Of a DNA stretch of 64,000 nucleotides, positions 36,823 through 48,705 are shown in pieces. Position 1 is the first letter of the stretch; each line of letters opens with the position of its first letter. Below the pieces are notes generated by a model. That model searched no databases and was not told where the DNA came from. It worked only from the letters and a program-made list of their open reading frames with translations. The position numbers were made by a program, and so were the translations under genes. This DNA is from Actomonas sp051209155 (GTDB lineage: Bacteria > Verrucomicrobiota > Verrucomicrobiia > Opitutales > Opitutaceae): NCBI GenBank assembly GCA_051209155.1, contig JBPJGB010000002.1; one strand, written 5' to 3'.

Positions 36823-37287
36823 CTACAGCTTCGCGTCGGCTTCGGTGAGGGCGGTGATGAAGGCCTCGGGCGTCTCGGCCTCGAGCAGGTTGGTGCGCAA
36901 TGAAGCAACCTTGAAGAGTTTGCAGAGCCGGCTGACGAGCGTGAGGTAGGCGCCGGGATCGTGTTTGGGAGTGGCGAGCACGAAGAGGAGTTTCACGTGG
37001 TCATCGGCCTTCTCGAAGTAGACGCCGCGTTCGCTGCGGCCGATGGCCATAACGGTTTCGCCCACGTGATCGGTGCGGGCGTGGGGCAGCGCGATGGCAT
37101 TGCCCAAACAAGTCGTGTCGAGACGTTCGCGCGCCAGCAGGTCCTTGTAGAAGCCCTTGTAGTTGCGCATGGCGGGATGCGGCTCAAGCAAGCTGGCAAC
37201 CTGGGCGAGCGCGGTCGTGCGACGCGCGCTGCGCACGTTCAAATCGAGGCGAGCAGGATCGAGGAGATCGGTGAGTCGAACTGCCAT
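36823..37287 (-). CDS. PTS IIA-type protein, PtsN-like
   Basis: 154-residue EIIA domain of the fructose/mannitol/nitrogen-PTS family. The phosphorylated histidine is His69 in NAIALPHARTDHV. LLFVLATPKHDPGAYLTLVS is the second conserved block. No EIIB or EIIC domain is attached or encoded nearby, so a regulatory (PtsN-like) role, perhaps in ion homeostasis, is more likely than sugar uptake. ATG 37287 gives the usual length; the in-frame upstream 18 codons are Arg/Pro-rich. Confidence 0.85.
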   Translation of the reverse strand: MAVRLTDLLDPARLDLNVRSARRTTALAQVASLLEPHPAMRNYKGFYKDLLARERLDTTCLGNAIALPHARTDHVGETVMAIGRSERGVYFEKADDHVKLLFVLATPKHDPGAYLTLVSRLCKLFKVASLRTNLLEAETPEAFITALTEADAKL

Positions 37288-37529
37288 GGCGAGATGGATT
37301 TGAGAGGGGACGGGTGGCTTCGACCGAACCCGCTTCGCCATGGGACCTGAACAAAGGACACCCGGCTACCGCAGGTTCGGCGGCGGAGACAGGGGGTCGG
37401 CTTCTTCTGGTTCAGGGAGGTGGTGCACTGCTTTGAAAAGGGAGGAGCGACAACGAGGCTGGATTGCCCGCGCGGAGTCAACCGCGCCGTTGCGGGGCGG
37501 TTGATTTTGTGCGGGGGCGGAGGGGCAAG

Positions 37530-37555
37530 GTAGCGCCCGCGAGCGGGCGGCCTAC
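37530..37555. terminator. GC-rich hairpin downstream of gyrA
   Basis: Imperfect inverted repeat GTAGCGCCCGC-GAG-(G)CGGGCGGCCTAC lies 7 nt past the gyrA stop codon. It has no T-tract, so it may be a repeat element that also ends the gyrBA transcript. The rest of the 37288-37562 gap shows nothing recognisable. Confidence 0.4.
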
Positions 37556-37562
37556 TTTGCGC

Positions 37563-40118
<2,556 letters not shown>

Positions 40119-40177
40119 GTTTGGCTAGCGCGAAGACGCGGTGAGGCGCAAAGGGTGCGAAAGGGGTTGGGTGTTGC

Positions 40178-42754
40178 TCAAACGTCGAGGTAGGAGACGT
40201 TGAGGGCGTTGTCTTCGATGAATTGGCGGCGCGGCGGGACTTCGTCGCCCATCAGCAGGGTGAAGAGGGCGTCGGCCTTGGCGGCGTCGGCGATGTTCAC
40301 CTTGAGCAGGCGGCGCTTGTCGGGGTCCATCGTCGTCTCGAAGAGCTGCTTGGGATTCATTTCCCCGAGACCCTTGTAACGCTGGATGGAGAGGCCCTTG
40401 CGGCCGAGGAGGCGGATGTGGTTGAGCACCTCGAGCGGGGCGTGAAGTTCGGCGACGGTCTCGTTCTTTTGACCGGCGTTTTCGGTGACGAGGTAACGCG
40501 GCTCCTCGGTGGGCGAGAAGCGGTTGATCTCGAGGCCGGAGGCGCGGATAGCCTGGAGGAGCTTCGTCATCTCGGTGGACTCGAAGATCTCGTGCAGGGT
40601 GATGCGGCGAGTGAGGGCGCCATCCTTGCCGGAGAGGCCGGTGGCGGTGATATGGGCGGAGACCGGACCAGGCTCGGTCTCGCCTTCGGCGCCGAGGGGC
40701 TCTTCCTCAAGGTCGGCGTCGAGGCCCATGTTGCGGTTGAACTCGGCGCGGGCGATTTCGTCGCGGAGGAACTCGTGGCTCTCCTTGTTGCCTTCGCGGA
40801 TGCGGGCGATGTAGCGCGGCAGGGCGAGGGTTTCGGGGTTCTGGCAATCCAGATACTCGTTGAGGGAGGCGCCGTAACGGGTGACGCCGGTGCCGAGCTT
40901 TTCGAGGGCGGCGAGGTTTTCGACGATGCGGTCGATCTGCTCGGCGGCGAAGAGGTGGTTGTCCTTGATGCGGGTGAGGGTGACGTCCTCCGAACCGAGC
41001 TCGAGCAGGATGCGGTTGAGCTGTTCGTCGTTGTCGACGTATTGCTCGCGGCGCTTGCGCTTGATTTTGTAGAGCGGCGGCTGGGCGATGTAGACGTAAC
41101 CGCGTTCGATGAGCCCCTTCATCTGGCGGTAGAGGAAGGTGAGCAACAGGGTGCGGATATGGGAGCCGTCGACGTCGGCGTCCGTCATCACGATGATGCG
41201 GTGGTAACGGGCCTTATCGACGTTGAAGCCGCCGGCGTCGTCGGCGTGGCCGATGCCGGTGCCGATGGCGGTGATGAGGGTGCGGATTTCCTCGTTGGAG
41301 AGCACCTTGTCGAGGCGGGCCTTCTCGGAATTGATGAGTTTGCCGCGCAGCGGGAGGATGGCCTGGTAACGACGGTCGCGGCCCTGCTTGGCGGAGCCGC
41401 CGGCGGAGTCGCCCTCGACGATGTAGAGCTCGGCGACGGACGGGTCGCGCTCGGAGCAGTCGGCGAGTTTGCCGGGCAAGCCCCCGGAGGAGAGGGCGCC
41501 CTTGCGGATCGTCTCGCGGGCCTTGCGGGCGGCCTCACGGGCGCGGGCGGCGTTGAGGGCTTTGTCGACGAGGCGCTTGGCGACGTTGGGATTGGTCTCG
41601 AAATACTGCATGAGCCCCTCGTAGGAGGCGGAGCCGACGGTGGACTCGACCTCGGGGGAGAGGAGTTTGACCTTGGTCTGCGACTCGAACTTGGGGTCGG
41701 AGTGCTTGATCGAAACGACCGCGGCGAGGCCCTCGCGCACGTCGTCGCCGGTGATCTGCGGGTCCTTGTCCTTGAGCAGCTTGTTGGCGCGGGAGAACTG
41801 GTTGATCGCGCGGGTCAGCGAGGAACGGAAACCGGAGAGGTGGGTGCCGCCGTCGGGGTTGTGGACGGTGTTGGTGTAACAGAGCACCTGGTCGTTGAAG
41901 GAGTCGTTGTATTGGAGGACGACTTCGAGGTGGATCTCGTTGGGCTTCTCGTCGATGAGCAGCTCAACCTGCTTGGCGATGCGGACCGGGTCGGGGTGAA
42001 GGACCTGTTTGCCCTCGTTGAGCTGGCGGACGAACTCCTTCACGCCGTCCTTGTAAAGGAAGTGGACCGGCTTCGGCGTGGCGGGGCGCTCGTCGACGAA
42101 GGTGATCTCGAGGCCGCTGTTGAGGAAGGCCAACTCGCGGAGACGCTGGGCGATGCGGTCGCCGACGAAGGTGGTGGTCTCCTTGAAGATCTCGGGGTCG
42201 GGCTTGAAGGTGATGTAGGTGCCGGTGCTGCGGGCTTTGCCGATGACGTTGAGGGGCTTCACGGTCTTGCCGCGCTCGAACTTCATGTGGTGCACCTGGC
42301 CGTTGCGGGAGACCTCGACCTCGAACCACTCGGAGACGGCGTTCACGCACTTGGCGCCGACGCCGTGGGTGCCGCCGGAGAACTTGTAGCCGCCCTGGCC
42401 GTATTTGCCGCCGGAGTGCAGAGTGGTGAGCACCATCTCGACGCCGGGGATGCCGTATTGCGGATGGATGTCGACCGGGATGCCACGGCCGTCGTCGCGA
42501 ATGGAGATCGAACCGTCGACATGGATGGCGACGTCGATCTTTTTGCAGTGGCCGGCGAGGTGTTCATCGACGGAGTTGTCGAGCACCTCCGAAACGCAGT
42601 GATGGAGCGCCCGCTCATCGGTGCCACCGATATACATGCCCGGCTTTTTGCGGACGGCTTCCAGGCCCTCGAGCTTGCCGAGTTTGGAGGCGTCGTAGGT
42701 GCCTGAAATAGCGGGATTTTCGGGAGGAGGAACCGGGTCAGTAGGGTCGGACAT
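40178..42754 (-). CDS. gyrB: DNA gyrase subunit B
   Basis: 858-residue ATPase subunit of gyrase. GHKL ATP-binding motifs are EVLDNSVDEHLAGHC, DDGRGIPVD and GGTHGVGAKCVNAVSE. The TOPRIM domain holds YIVEGDSAGGSAKQGRDRRY and DADVDGSHIRTLLL. The protein is longer than the minimal form because of an insert between TOPRIM and the C-terminal RYKGLGEMNP block, as in Gram-negative GyrB. It is the first gene of gyrB-gyrA and divergent from the Rrf2 gene. Confidence 0.97.
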   Translation of the reverse strand: MSDPTDPVPPPENPAISGTYDASKLGKLEGLEAVRKKPGMYIGGTDERALHHCVSEVLDNSVDEHLAGHCKKIDVAIHVDGSISIRDDGRGIPVDIHPQYGIPGVEMVLTTLHSGGKYGQGGYKFSGGTHGVGAKCVNAVSEWFEVEVSRNGQVHHMKFERGKTVKPLNVIGKARSTGTYITFKPDPEIFKETTTFVGDRIAQRLRELAFLNSGLEITFVDERPATPKPVHFLYKDGVKEFVRQLNEGKQVLHPDPVRIAKQVELLIDEKPNEIHLEVVLQYNDSFNDQVLCYTNTVHNPDGGTHLSGFRSSLTRAINQFSRANKLLKDKDPQITGDDVREGLAAVVSIKHSDPKFESQTKVKLLSPEVESTVGSASYEGLMQYFETNPNVAKRLVDKALNAARAREAARKARETIRKGALSSGGLPGKLADCSERDPSVAELYIVEGDSAGGSAKQGRDRRYQAILPLRGKLINSEKARLDKVLSNEEIRTLITAIGTGIGHADDAGGFNVDKARYHRIIVMTDADVDGSHIRTLLLTFLYRQMKGLIERGYVYIAQPPLYKIKRKRREQYVDNDEQLNRILLELGSEDVTLTRIKDNHLFAAEQIDRIVENLAALEKLGTGVTRYGASLNEYLDCQNPETLALPRYIARIREGNKESHEFLRDEIARAEFNRNMGLDADLEEEPLGAEGETEPGPVSAHITATGLSGKDGALTRRITLHEIFESTEMTKLLQAIRASGLEINRFSPTEEPRYLVTENAGQKNETVAELHAPLEVLNHIRLLGRKGLSIQRYKGLGEMNPKQLFETTMDPDKRRLLKVNIADAAKADALFTLLMGDEVPPRRQFIEDNALNVSYLDV

Positions 42755-42866
42755 GCAGATGAGGGAATGGGACGAGAATCAAAGGTAAAATCGCAGCGGA
42801 AATTGTGGGGTCTCACAACCGAAATTTTGTCGGCCAGGTGCAGGTGAATGGCATGTTTTGCGGTAT

Positions 42867-42884
42867 TTTAGGTTGCCGACTAAA
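42867..42884. promoter_or_regulatory. Possible operator in gyrB/Rrf2 divergent region
   Basis: An AT-rich island in otherwise GC-rich DNA contains the inverted repeat TTTAG-N8-CTAAA, 26 nt before the Rrf2 GTG start. Rrf2 proteins often regulate their own promoter through such a dyad. The assignment is speculative. Confidence 0.25.
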
Positions 42885-42910
42885 GATTGGGCGGTAGCGT
42901 CCGCGTTCCA

Positions 42911-43324
42911 GTGAAGCTATCGGTCAAAGTAGACTACGCGTGTCGGGTGCTGGCGCAGATGGCGCGAACCTTTGGCACAGACGAGTTGGCCCATATTGAG
43001 GACTTGGCGAAGGCCGAGGCGGTGCCGGCCAATTACCTCGTCCAAATTCTCAGCGAGCTCCGCAACGGCGGCCTGATCATCAGCAAGCGCGGCAAGCAGG
43101 GCGGCTATGCGCTGGCCCGGGCACCGGAGTCCGTGACGCTTTATGACATCGTGCGCTTGATCGAGGGCGAGGTGCTGGAGCTCAATGCCTCCGGTGAAGG
43201 CTTCAGTGGCGCGCAGGTGGATGGGGTGTGGCGGGAGGTGCGCGACACGCTCGAGGCCAAGTGCCGGGCCTGCACGCTCGACCAGATGGTCAATCGCAGC
43301 ACCGACGAAATGTATTACATCTAG
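42911..43324 (+). CDS. Rrf2 family transcriptional regulator
   Basis: 137 residues from GTG 42911, where the family N-terminus MKLSVKVDYACRVLAQMAR begins. The winged helix-turn-helix follows, with the wing NGGLIISKRGKQGGYALAR. Only two closely spaced cysteines are present near the end (KCRACTL), not the three-Cys cluster pattern of IscR, so an Fe-S cofactor is uncertain and a CymR-like role is possible. Target genes are unknown. TTG 42887 is an in-frame but less likely start. Confidence 0.9.
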   Translation: MKLSVKVDYACRVLAQMARTFGTDELAHIEDLAKAEAVPANYLVQILSELRNGGLIISKRGKQGGYALARAPESVTLYDIVRLIEGEVLELNASGEGFSGAQVDGVWREVRDTLEAKCRACTLDQMVNRSTDEMYYI

Positions 43325-43337
43325 AGCGCGCGACGCG

Positions 43338-43372
43338 CGAAATCCCAATTGGTGAAATCCCAAATCCCAAAC
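43338..43372. repeat. AAATCCCAA repeats
   Basis: GAAATCCCAATTGGTGAAAT followed by CCCAAATCCCAA gives three AATCCCAA units in the 100-nt gap between the Rrf2 and zinc-ribbon genes. The reverse-complement form occurs at 35741-35768. Confidence 0.55.
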
Positions 43373-43424
43373 TGATCCACCGGCCAGCAGCTTTCCATCT
43401 CACGGCTTCTCCTCATTTTCCTTC

Positions 43425-44132
43425 ATGCGACATCCGGCCATCGAACCTCTCCTCGTCCTGCAAGATCGCGAACAAGCTCGCCGTGGCTTGGTCCAGCAAA
43501 TCGGGGCGGTGCCGGGAGACGTGGCGCGGGTGCAGGCGAAGATCGACGCGGAGCAGGCCGCCATTGAAACGGCCAAGGGGGAATGGCGGGACCTGGAGGC
43601 GAAAAAGAAGTTGCTCGAGACCGAGATCGGCGCGGCCGAGGACAAGTTGGCCAAATACAAGACGCAGCAGTCGCTGGTGAAGAAGAACGACGAGTATCAG
43701 GCCCTCGGGCATGAGATCGAATCGATGGAGGCCAAGATCAGTGGCCTGGAAGGCGACGAGTTGGAGATCATGTATGCGATCGACGCGGCGAAGGAGCGCT
43801 TTGCGGCGGCGGAGGCGGAGCTGAAGCAGAACATTTCCGGCCACGAGGACAAGCTCGCCACGCTCGCGCAGCGCGAAGCCAGCCTGAAGGCCGAACTGGC
43901 CGAAGTGGAGCTCGCGGTGGCGGCGGCACGGGAGCCCTTGGACGAGCGCACGCAGCGCGAGTTTGATCGCATCGCCGAGCGTCAGTTTCCGGTGTGCGTG
44001 GCGATCAATGGCGGCAAGTGCGGCGGTTGCCACCTGAAGGTTTCGGGCGAAGTCGATTCGCTGGCGCGCAAAGGCGAGGAGCTCGCGAAGTGTGACCAGT
44101 GCGGGCGCATCGTCTGGTTCGAATCGGCCTGA
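43425..44132 (+). CDS. Zinc-ribbon coiled-coil protein, CdsZ-like
   Basis: 235 residues. A long antiparallel coiled coil covers about residues 10-175 (for example KIDAEQAAIETAKGEWRDLE). The C-terminus is a C4 zinc ribbon with CGGCHLKVS and CDQCGRIVWFE. The architecture matches the C4-type zinc-ribbon family that includes chlamydial CdsZ and is common in the PVC group. Its role is probably nucleic-acid or protein binding. It is followed directly by rnpB on the same strand. Confidence 0.85.
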   Translation: MRHPAIEPLLVLQDREQARRGLVQQIGAVPGDVARVQAKIDAEQAAIETAKGEWRDLEAKKKLLETEIGAAEDKLAKYKTQQSLVKKNDEYQALGHEIESMEAKISGLEGDELEIMYAIDAAKERFAAAEAELKQNISGHEDKLATLAQREASLKAELAEVELAVAAAREPLDERTQREFDRIAERQFPVCVAINGGKCGGCHLKVSGEVDSLARKGEELAKCDQCGRIVWFESA

Positions 44133-44186
44133 TCTGGGGCCAACGCGCGGCTTGCATCGGACTCGCGGAGTGGCGAACGTGCTCGG

Positions 44187-44663
44187 CTTGGTTCCGGGGC
44201 CAGATCGTCGCTCCGGGGTTCTTTACATCCCAAGGCGCAGTTCACCGCTGCGCCCGATAAGACAACTCCCGGAGAGGAAAGTCCGGACACCACAGGGCAG
44301 GATGCCGTGCGAGCTTCACCGCAAGCACGGGAGGCGTGCGTCAAGGCACGTCGACGGCCAGTGTCACAGAGAACAGACCGCCCGTCGGTTCGCCGTCGGG
44401 TAAGGGTGAAAAGGTGGGGTAAGAGCCCACCGCGTTTCGCAGCGATGCGGGCGGCACGATAAACCCCGTCCGGTGCAAGGCAAAATAGGCGACTGACCGG
44501 CCCGGTCTTCAGTCGCGGGTATGTCGCATCCACCGACGCTCGCCGCCTCGGCGGCAAGCTTCGGCGGACAGGACCCTCTGGTGACGGAGGGTTCTGAGAT
44601 AAATGACGATCAAAACGCCCTCGGGCGTGGAACAGAATCCGGCTTATCGGCCCCGGAACCAAG
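44187..44663 (+). ncRNA. rnpB: RNase P RNA, bacterial type A
   Basis: Catalytic RNA of RNase P, which trims tRNA 5' leaders. Conserved core sequences occur in the correct order: GAGAGGAAAGTCCGGAC near 44271, CACAGGGCAGGATGCC, GGGTAAGGGTGAAAAGGTGG, GATAAACCCCGTCCGGTGCA, then GAGATAAATGACGATC and ACAGAATCCGGCTTAT. The ends pair as helix P1: CTTGGTTCCGGGGCC (44187-44201) with GGCCCCGGAACCAAG (44649-44663). At about 477 nt it is longer than the E. coli RNA (377 nt), with extra sequence between P1 and P4 and near the 3' end. Confidence 0.95.
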
Positions 44664-44686
44664 TTATTCGCCGACGCTGCGGTCGT

Positions 44687-46108
44687 TTAGAACGACAAGT
44701 AGGGCAGGTAAGGCGCGCGGTCGGCGGCGGCCGACACCTCGTCGTAGTTGGAAATGCGCAGGGAACCGCCGGCGCTGTAGTTGAGCAGTGACTCGTCGAA
44801 ATGGTAGGCGCCGCTACCCGAAAGGATCGCGTTGTTCACCACGGCGGAGCCACCGAAGTCGGTGCTGCCGGGCAGGGTCAGGTTGGCGTAGGGCGCGTAA
44901 ATGATGCCATAGAGGGCGGCGCTGCCTTCCAGCCAGATGCTTTGCCCGGTGGTCGTGCGCGGGCTCCAGATCTGAAACTTCTTGGGGGCGCTGCCATTGA
45001 TCACGCCGGCGCCGGCGATGTAGATGTCCCCGGGGGTGTAGACCGTAAGGGTGGCGCCAGGCAGGAGTTTGATTTGTGCGGAACCTTCGACGCGCAGCGT
45101 GGTGATACTATCGGGCGGGAAGATGAGCGTAACGTCACCGGCGATGTTCAGAACGGCCGCTCCGTCGAGGAACATCTGGTCCATTTGCAGGATGGTGGTC
45201 GCTCCCGGGGTGCCGATGGTTTCGACATCCAAATACCACGGCGCCACGGTGAGGTTGCGCGGCAAACGATAGGAGGCGGTGACGGTGGCGCCGGTGGGGA
45301 CGGTGACTTCTTCAAAGGTGGCTGAAAAGTCGGTGCTGAGGGCGCCGGCGGCGACGTTCCACGAGCCGGAGATGGGCATGCCCTTCGGGCCAACTTGGCC
45401 GCCCCAGTCCATCGCGAGACCGGCGGCGGTGGCGGCGCCCACCGAAACGGTGCCGTAAATGTCGGCGCTGCCGATGTTGATCGACGGGGTGGAGGCCGAG
45501 GCGCTGGCGAGGCGGGCATTCTGGCGGGAAACGCCCGTCGACCAGGTTTGGGCCGGGGTGGTGTCGTTGTTGTCGGGGTCGGAGATCCAACTGTCCATCC
45601 AGGAACCACCGCTCATCGTGATGTTATTGCGGGCGAGCAGGCCGTAGGCAAAGACGCTGCGGGCAGCGGTGGTGATCTTCAGCCATTTCTCGGTGGCGAA
45701 GCCACTGGGGGCCGACACGACGCCGCGAGCGATCACGGTGGGCGCGTTGCTGGTGTGGTTCTCCACCATCACGTAGGCGACGCCGGTGACGTCGTTGGCG
45801 TAGTCGAAGCCGGTGAATTTGCGGACGGCGGTGTTGCCGTTGATCGTCCAACCGGCCCAGGCGGAGGCGCTGCCTTGATTGGTCTGGTTGAGGGCCCAGA
45901 GGCCGTGCTCCAGCCCGGTCTCGGCGAGGTCGTGGGCGGCGGTGAAGTAGATGGACCGATGCGAAATCTCAGAGGTCGTGCGGCTCAACGTGAGGTAGCT
46001 CACCAGAGAGATTCCGATCAGCGCCACGAAGATGAGTGCGGTGATCAGGATGCCGCCATGTTGCGGGTCCCGGCTGGAGCTCAGGCGCTGCGGCGGGAGG
46101 CACGGCAT
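44687..46108 (-). CDS. PilX-like pilus assembly protein, cassette A
   Basis: About 473 residues, last gene of a three-gene pseudopilin cassette. An N-terminal region with a single hydrophobic helix (GGILITALIFVALIGISLVS) lacks the prepilin Glu5, as in PilX N-terminal-domain proteins. AAHDLAETGLEHGLWALNQT follows, then a long Gly/Ser/Thr-rich beta domain. The C-terminus ends Leu-Ser-Phe, as does its paralogue at 47287. ATG 46108 overlaps nothing and follows the previous stop closely; TTG 46114 is possible. It is much larger than a typical minor pilin (around 200 residues). Confidence 0.75.
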   Translation of the reverse strand: MPCLPPQRLSSSRDPQHGGILITALIFVALIGISLVSYLTLSRTTSEISHRSIYFTAAHDLAETGLEHGLWALNQTNQGSASAWAGWTINGNTAVRKFTGFDYANDVTGVAYVMVENHTSNAPTVIARGVVSAPSGFATEKWLKITTAARSVFAYGLLARNNITMSGGSWMDSWISDPDNNDTTPAQTWSTGVSRQNARLASASASTPSINIGSADIYGTVSVGAATAAGLAMDWGGQVGPKGMPISGSWNVAAGALSTDFSATFEEVTVPTGATVTASYRLPRNLTVAPWYLDVETIGTPGATTILQMDQMFLDGAAVLNIAGDVTLIFPPDSITTLRVEGSAQIKLLPGATLTVYTPGDIYIAGAGVINGSAPKKFQIWSPRTTTGQSIWLEGSAALYGIIYAPYANLTLPGSTDFGGSAVVNNAILSGSGAYHFDESLLNYSAGGSLRISNYDEVSAAADRAPYLPYLSF

Positions 46109-46110
46109 GT

Positions 46111-46653
46111 TCAACTGACCTTCTTGTTGCGGAGCACGAAGCGCGCGGAGATCAAGCGTTGGGTGGCCCGCGTGGTGGTGACTTCCTGACGGGACAGGTC
46201 GAGGGTGACCTGAATCATCTTGGCCGGACCGCCCACCGCCGTCGGCGTGGTGGCCACATCCAAGGCGTTGGTGTTGATGTCAAAAGCCTGGAAAGAGAAC
46301 GCGGTGATTTCGTCGGCGATCACCCGCGAGGTGCCGGCGGCACTACGAATGAATTCGCGGGAGGAGGTGTCGAATTGGTAGGTGATCGGTTGGCCGGCGA
46401 CGGTGAGCACGAGCGTGCTGGCATCGGTCCAGTCGGCGTCGGTGGCGGTGCGGCAATCCTCGCCAAAGAGCTGGTAGGTGGTGCGGGCTTGCGCCTCCAT
46501 CTCGTTGTATTGGCCGAGACCGACGCCTGTGCGGCTCAGAAACAGAAAGGTGCTGATGATGCCGGCGAAGACAAAAACCGAAACGCCCGAGGCCACGAGG
46601 AGCTCGGTGAGGGTAAATCCCGCGGTCGAGGTGAGCTGCTTAGGTTTGCGCAT
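46111..46653 (-). CDS. Prepilin with N-methylation motif, PilW/GspJ-like, cassette A
   Basis: 180 residues. The type III signal GFTLTELLVASG is cleaved after Gly, with Glu5 in place, followed by a hydrophobic helix (VFVFAGIISTFLFL). The soluble domain starts with QYNEMEAQARTTYQLFGEDC, typical of PilW/GspJ minor pilins. It overlaps the PilV-like gene upstream and abuts the PilX-like gene downstream, so the three are translationally coupled. Confidence 0.85.
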   Translation of the reverse strand: MRKPKQLTSTAGFTLTELLVASGVSVFVFAGIISTFLFLSRTGVGLGQYNEMEAQARTTYQLFGEDCRTATDADWTDASTLVLTVAGQPITYQFDTSSREFIRSAAGTSRVIADEITAFSFQAFDINTNALDVATTPTAVGGPAKMIQVTLDLSRQEVTTTRATQRLISARFVLRNKKVS

Positions 46654-47128
46654 GGTTGTAGTAGTAGTCGAAAAGACCGTTGCGGGCGTAACGCATGCGG
46701 AAGACGCGGGTCACCGGGTGGCCATCGATGGCGCTCCAGTTGGCGGTGACGGAGATCTCTTTGATCTCGTTGCCGAAGCCGGGCACGTTGCTGACGGTGC
46801 GGGTGAGGGTGATGCGGTCGCCTTCGATTGTCTCGGCCGAGTGGATGGAGGACATGTCAACGACCTCAGAACTCGGCAGCGCGCTGACGGAGTCCCAATT
46901 GAGCAGGCGGATGCGCTCCATTTCGCTCTGAATCATCTGCGAGGCCGCCGTGCTCAGACGCGCGGTGTCCAGACTGCGAAAGCCGGATTGGAGCACGATG
47001 ACGGCGGACGAGAGCGCCATGCTCAGCACGCTCGAGGCCATGAGCACCTCGAGGACTGTGAACGCGCGACGACCCTTCCCCCAGAGGGAAGTGCTTTTCC
47101 GGCAGCGCGAGTCGAGTCGTGGGCGCAT
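46640..47128 (-). CDS. Prepilin, PilV/GspI-like, cassette A
   Basis: 162 residues. The prepilin signal RRAFTVLEVLMASSV follows an 18-residue basic leader; Glu5 is present. The soluble part (SEMERIRLLNWDSVSALPSS) matches the PilV/GspI group of minor pilins. It is the first gene of cassette A and overlaps the PilW-like gene by 14 nt. Its C-terminus YARNGLFDYYYNHAQT closely resembles that of the cassette B counterpart. Confidence 0.85.
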   Translation of the reverse strand: MRPRLDSRCRKSTSLWGKGRRAFTVLEVLMASSVLSMALSSAVIVLQSGFRSLDTARLSTAASQMIQSEMERIRLLNWDSVSALPSSEVVDMSSIHSAETIEGDRITLTRTVSNVPGFGNEIKEISVTANWSAIDGHPVTRVFRMRYARNGLFDYYYNHAQT

Positions 47129-47286
47129 GTGATTAGGTGAAAAACCCCAGGGTCTTCCGGCAAACTAAGATTTTACGTAAATGGCGCTAAGTAATCGACA
47201 TAAGTCGAAACGGACCTACTTGATCTACGTCCATTGGGGAGGGGTGGGGGTATGAGTTGGCCCCCCTGCGGGGTGTTTGGCTTCGC

Positions 47287-48705
47287 TTAGAAGCTCAAGA
47301 AGCCCGAATAGGCGCTGCGCGCCGCCGAGGTGGTGAGTTCATTCCAACCGGCGATGCCGAAGGGATTGCCGTCCGTCATGTCGGACAGCGCCTCGTCGTA
47401 GTGAAACTCGCTGCCGCCGTTGATGGTGATGGAATTTGCGACCACCGCGCCGTAGATGCTGCCGCTGGCGCCACCGCCGTTCATGCTCACTTCGGCATTG
47501 GGGGCGTAAACGACGGCGCTGAGCTGGCCGTTGCCGGAAATGTCGACGTTCTGCGTGCCGCCGGAACCCGCGACCTTGGTGCTCCAAAACTGGAAGGAAG
47601 CCGGATCGTTGGAATTGGCGATGCCGTTGCCGGCGATGGAAACGTTATTGGGGGCGTAAAGCTGGAGTGACGCGCCGGCGTTGACGCGGATCGAAGCGTT
47701 GCCGCTCACGCTCACGCCGGTGCCACCACCGCCGGTGATGCGAATGACCACGTCGGCCCCGGGGAAGATATCCAGCACGCGGGAGGCGGGGCCACTCAGC
47801 GAAATCGATGAAACGTCGTAGTAAAAAACTCCGTCGGCGGCTGGGAGATCCAAGGCGCGCGGCAACGTGAAGGCGCTGTTGATGTTGCCGATGCCGTAAC
47901 CGGCCGTGGTGGGGGCTGCGGCATCTTCGAAGTTGGTGGTGAAATCGGTGGTCACACGGCTGTAATCGATCGTGCCGGCGGCCGCGGCAAAGTTGCCGGA
48001 AACGACGCCGTTGGGCCCGACATCGAGGCCGGAGTAGTCGGCCGTGCCGATCGACACATAGCCGAAGATGTCGGAGTTGCTGAGGCTGAAGCTGTTGACC
48101 GCCACCGAGCCGCTGCCGGCGCTGCCGCGGGCATATTTGTTGGTCAGGCCGGCGCCGAGGGGCGCGTCGTAGACGCCGAGGCGGGAGTCGTAGGAATCGA
48201 CCGAAGCGTTGCCGCCGCTGAAAGTCAGGGTGTCTTTGGCGACGAGTCCGTTGGCGAAGAGGGAGCGTTTGGTGAGGGAAACGCGCACCCATTTCTCGAT
48301 CGCGTTGCCCTGTTGGGGGGTGATGGTCGCGCGGGCGACGATCACCGGAGCGATGCCGAGCGTGTAGTTGCGCACGTAGACGCGCACGTTGCCGCTTGAG
48401 TTGGCATCGAACGAGAACCCGGTGAAGTTGCGCCAAGCGTTGTTGGCGTTGGTGGTCCAGCCGGTCCAGGCATTCGGGTCGCTGTCGACGGCTTTGTTGA
48501 TCGACCACATGGCCTGCTCCAGGCCGGTCTCGGCCAAATTGATGGCGGCATTGGCGTAGAACGCGCGGTTGGAGATGCGCAGGTTGGTCTGACCGATGTT
48601 CATGTAGCTCACCAGCGAGATGCCGATGGCGGTGAGCAGCAGCATGGCGACGATGAGCAGCGAGCCACGCCGGGAGCGCGGCAAGGTTTGACGGCGCGGT
48701 TTCAT
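47287..48705 (-). CDS. PilX-like pilus assembly protein, cassette B
   Basis: About 472 residues, paralogous to the 44687 gene. N-terminal helix GSLLIVAMLLLTAIGISLVS, then INLAETGLEQAMWSINKAVD, a large Gly/Asn/Ser-rich beta region and a C-terminus ending GFLSF. Its ATG overlaps the stop of the PilW-like gene (ATGA). The upstream open frame to 49044 is a shadow. The 158-nt gap between this gene's stop and cassette A contains a CCCCGCAGGGG hairpin at about 47255-47275 that may separate the two transcripts. Confidence 0.75.
   Translation of the reverse strand: MKPRRQTLPRSRRGSLLIVAMLLLTAIGISLVSYMNIGQTNLRISNRAFYANAAINLAETGLEQAMWSINKAVDSDPNAWTGWTTNANNAWRNFTGFSFDANSSGNVRVYVRNYTLGIAPVIVARATITPQQGNAIEKWVRVSLTKRSLFANGLVAKDTLTFSGGNASVDSYDSRLGVYDAPLGAGLTNKYARGSAGSGSVAVNSFSLSNSDIFGYVSIGTADYSGLDVGPNGVVSGNFAAAAGTIDYSRVTTDFTTNFEDAAAPTTAGYGIGNINSAFTLPRALDLPAADGVFYYDVSSISLSGPASRVLDIFPGADVVIRITGGGGTGVSVSGNASIRVNAGASLQLYAPNNVSIAGNGIANSNDPASFQFWSTKVAGSGGTQNVDISGNGQLSAVVYAPNAEVSMNGGGASGSIYGAVVANSITINGGSEFHYDEALSDMTDGNPFGIAGWNELTTSAARSAYSGFLSF

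Noticed and set aside
40223..42706. An 827-codon open frame opposite gyrB
   Set aside because: Same cause: antisense shadow of a GC-rich conserved gene with no recognisable motif.
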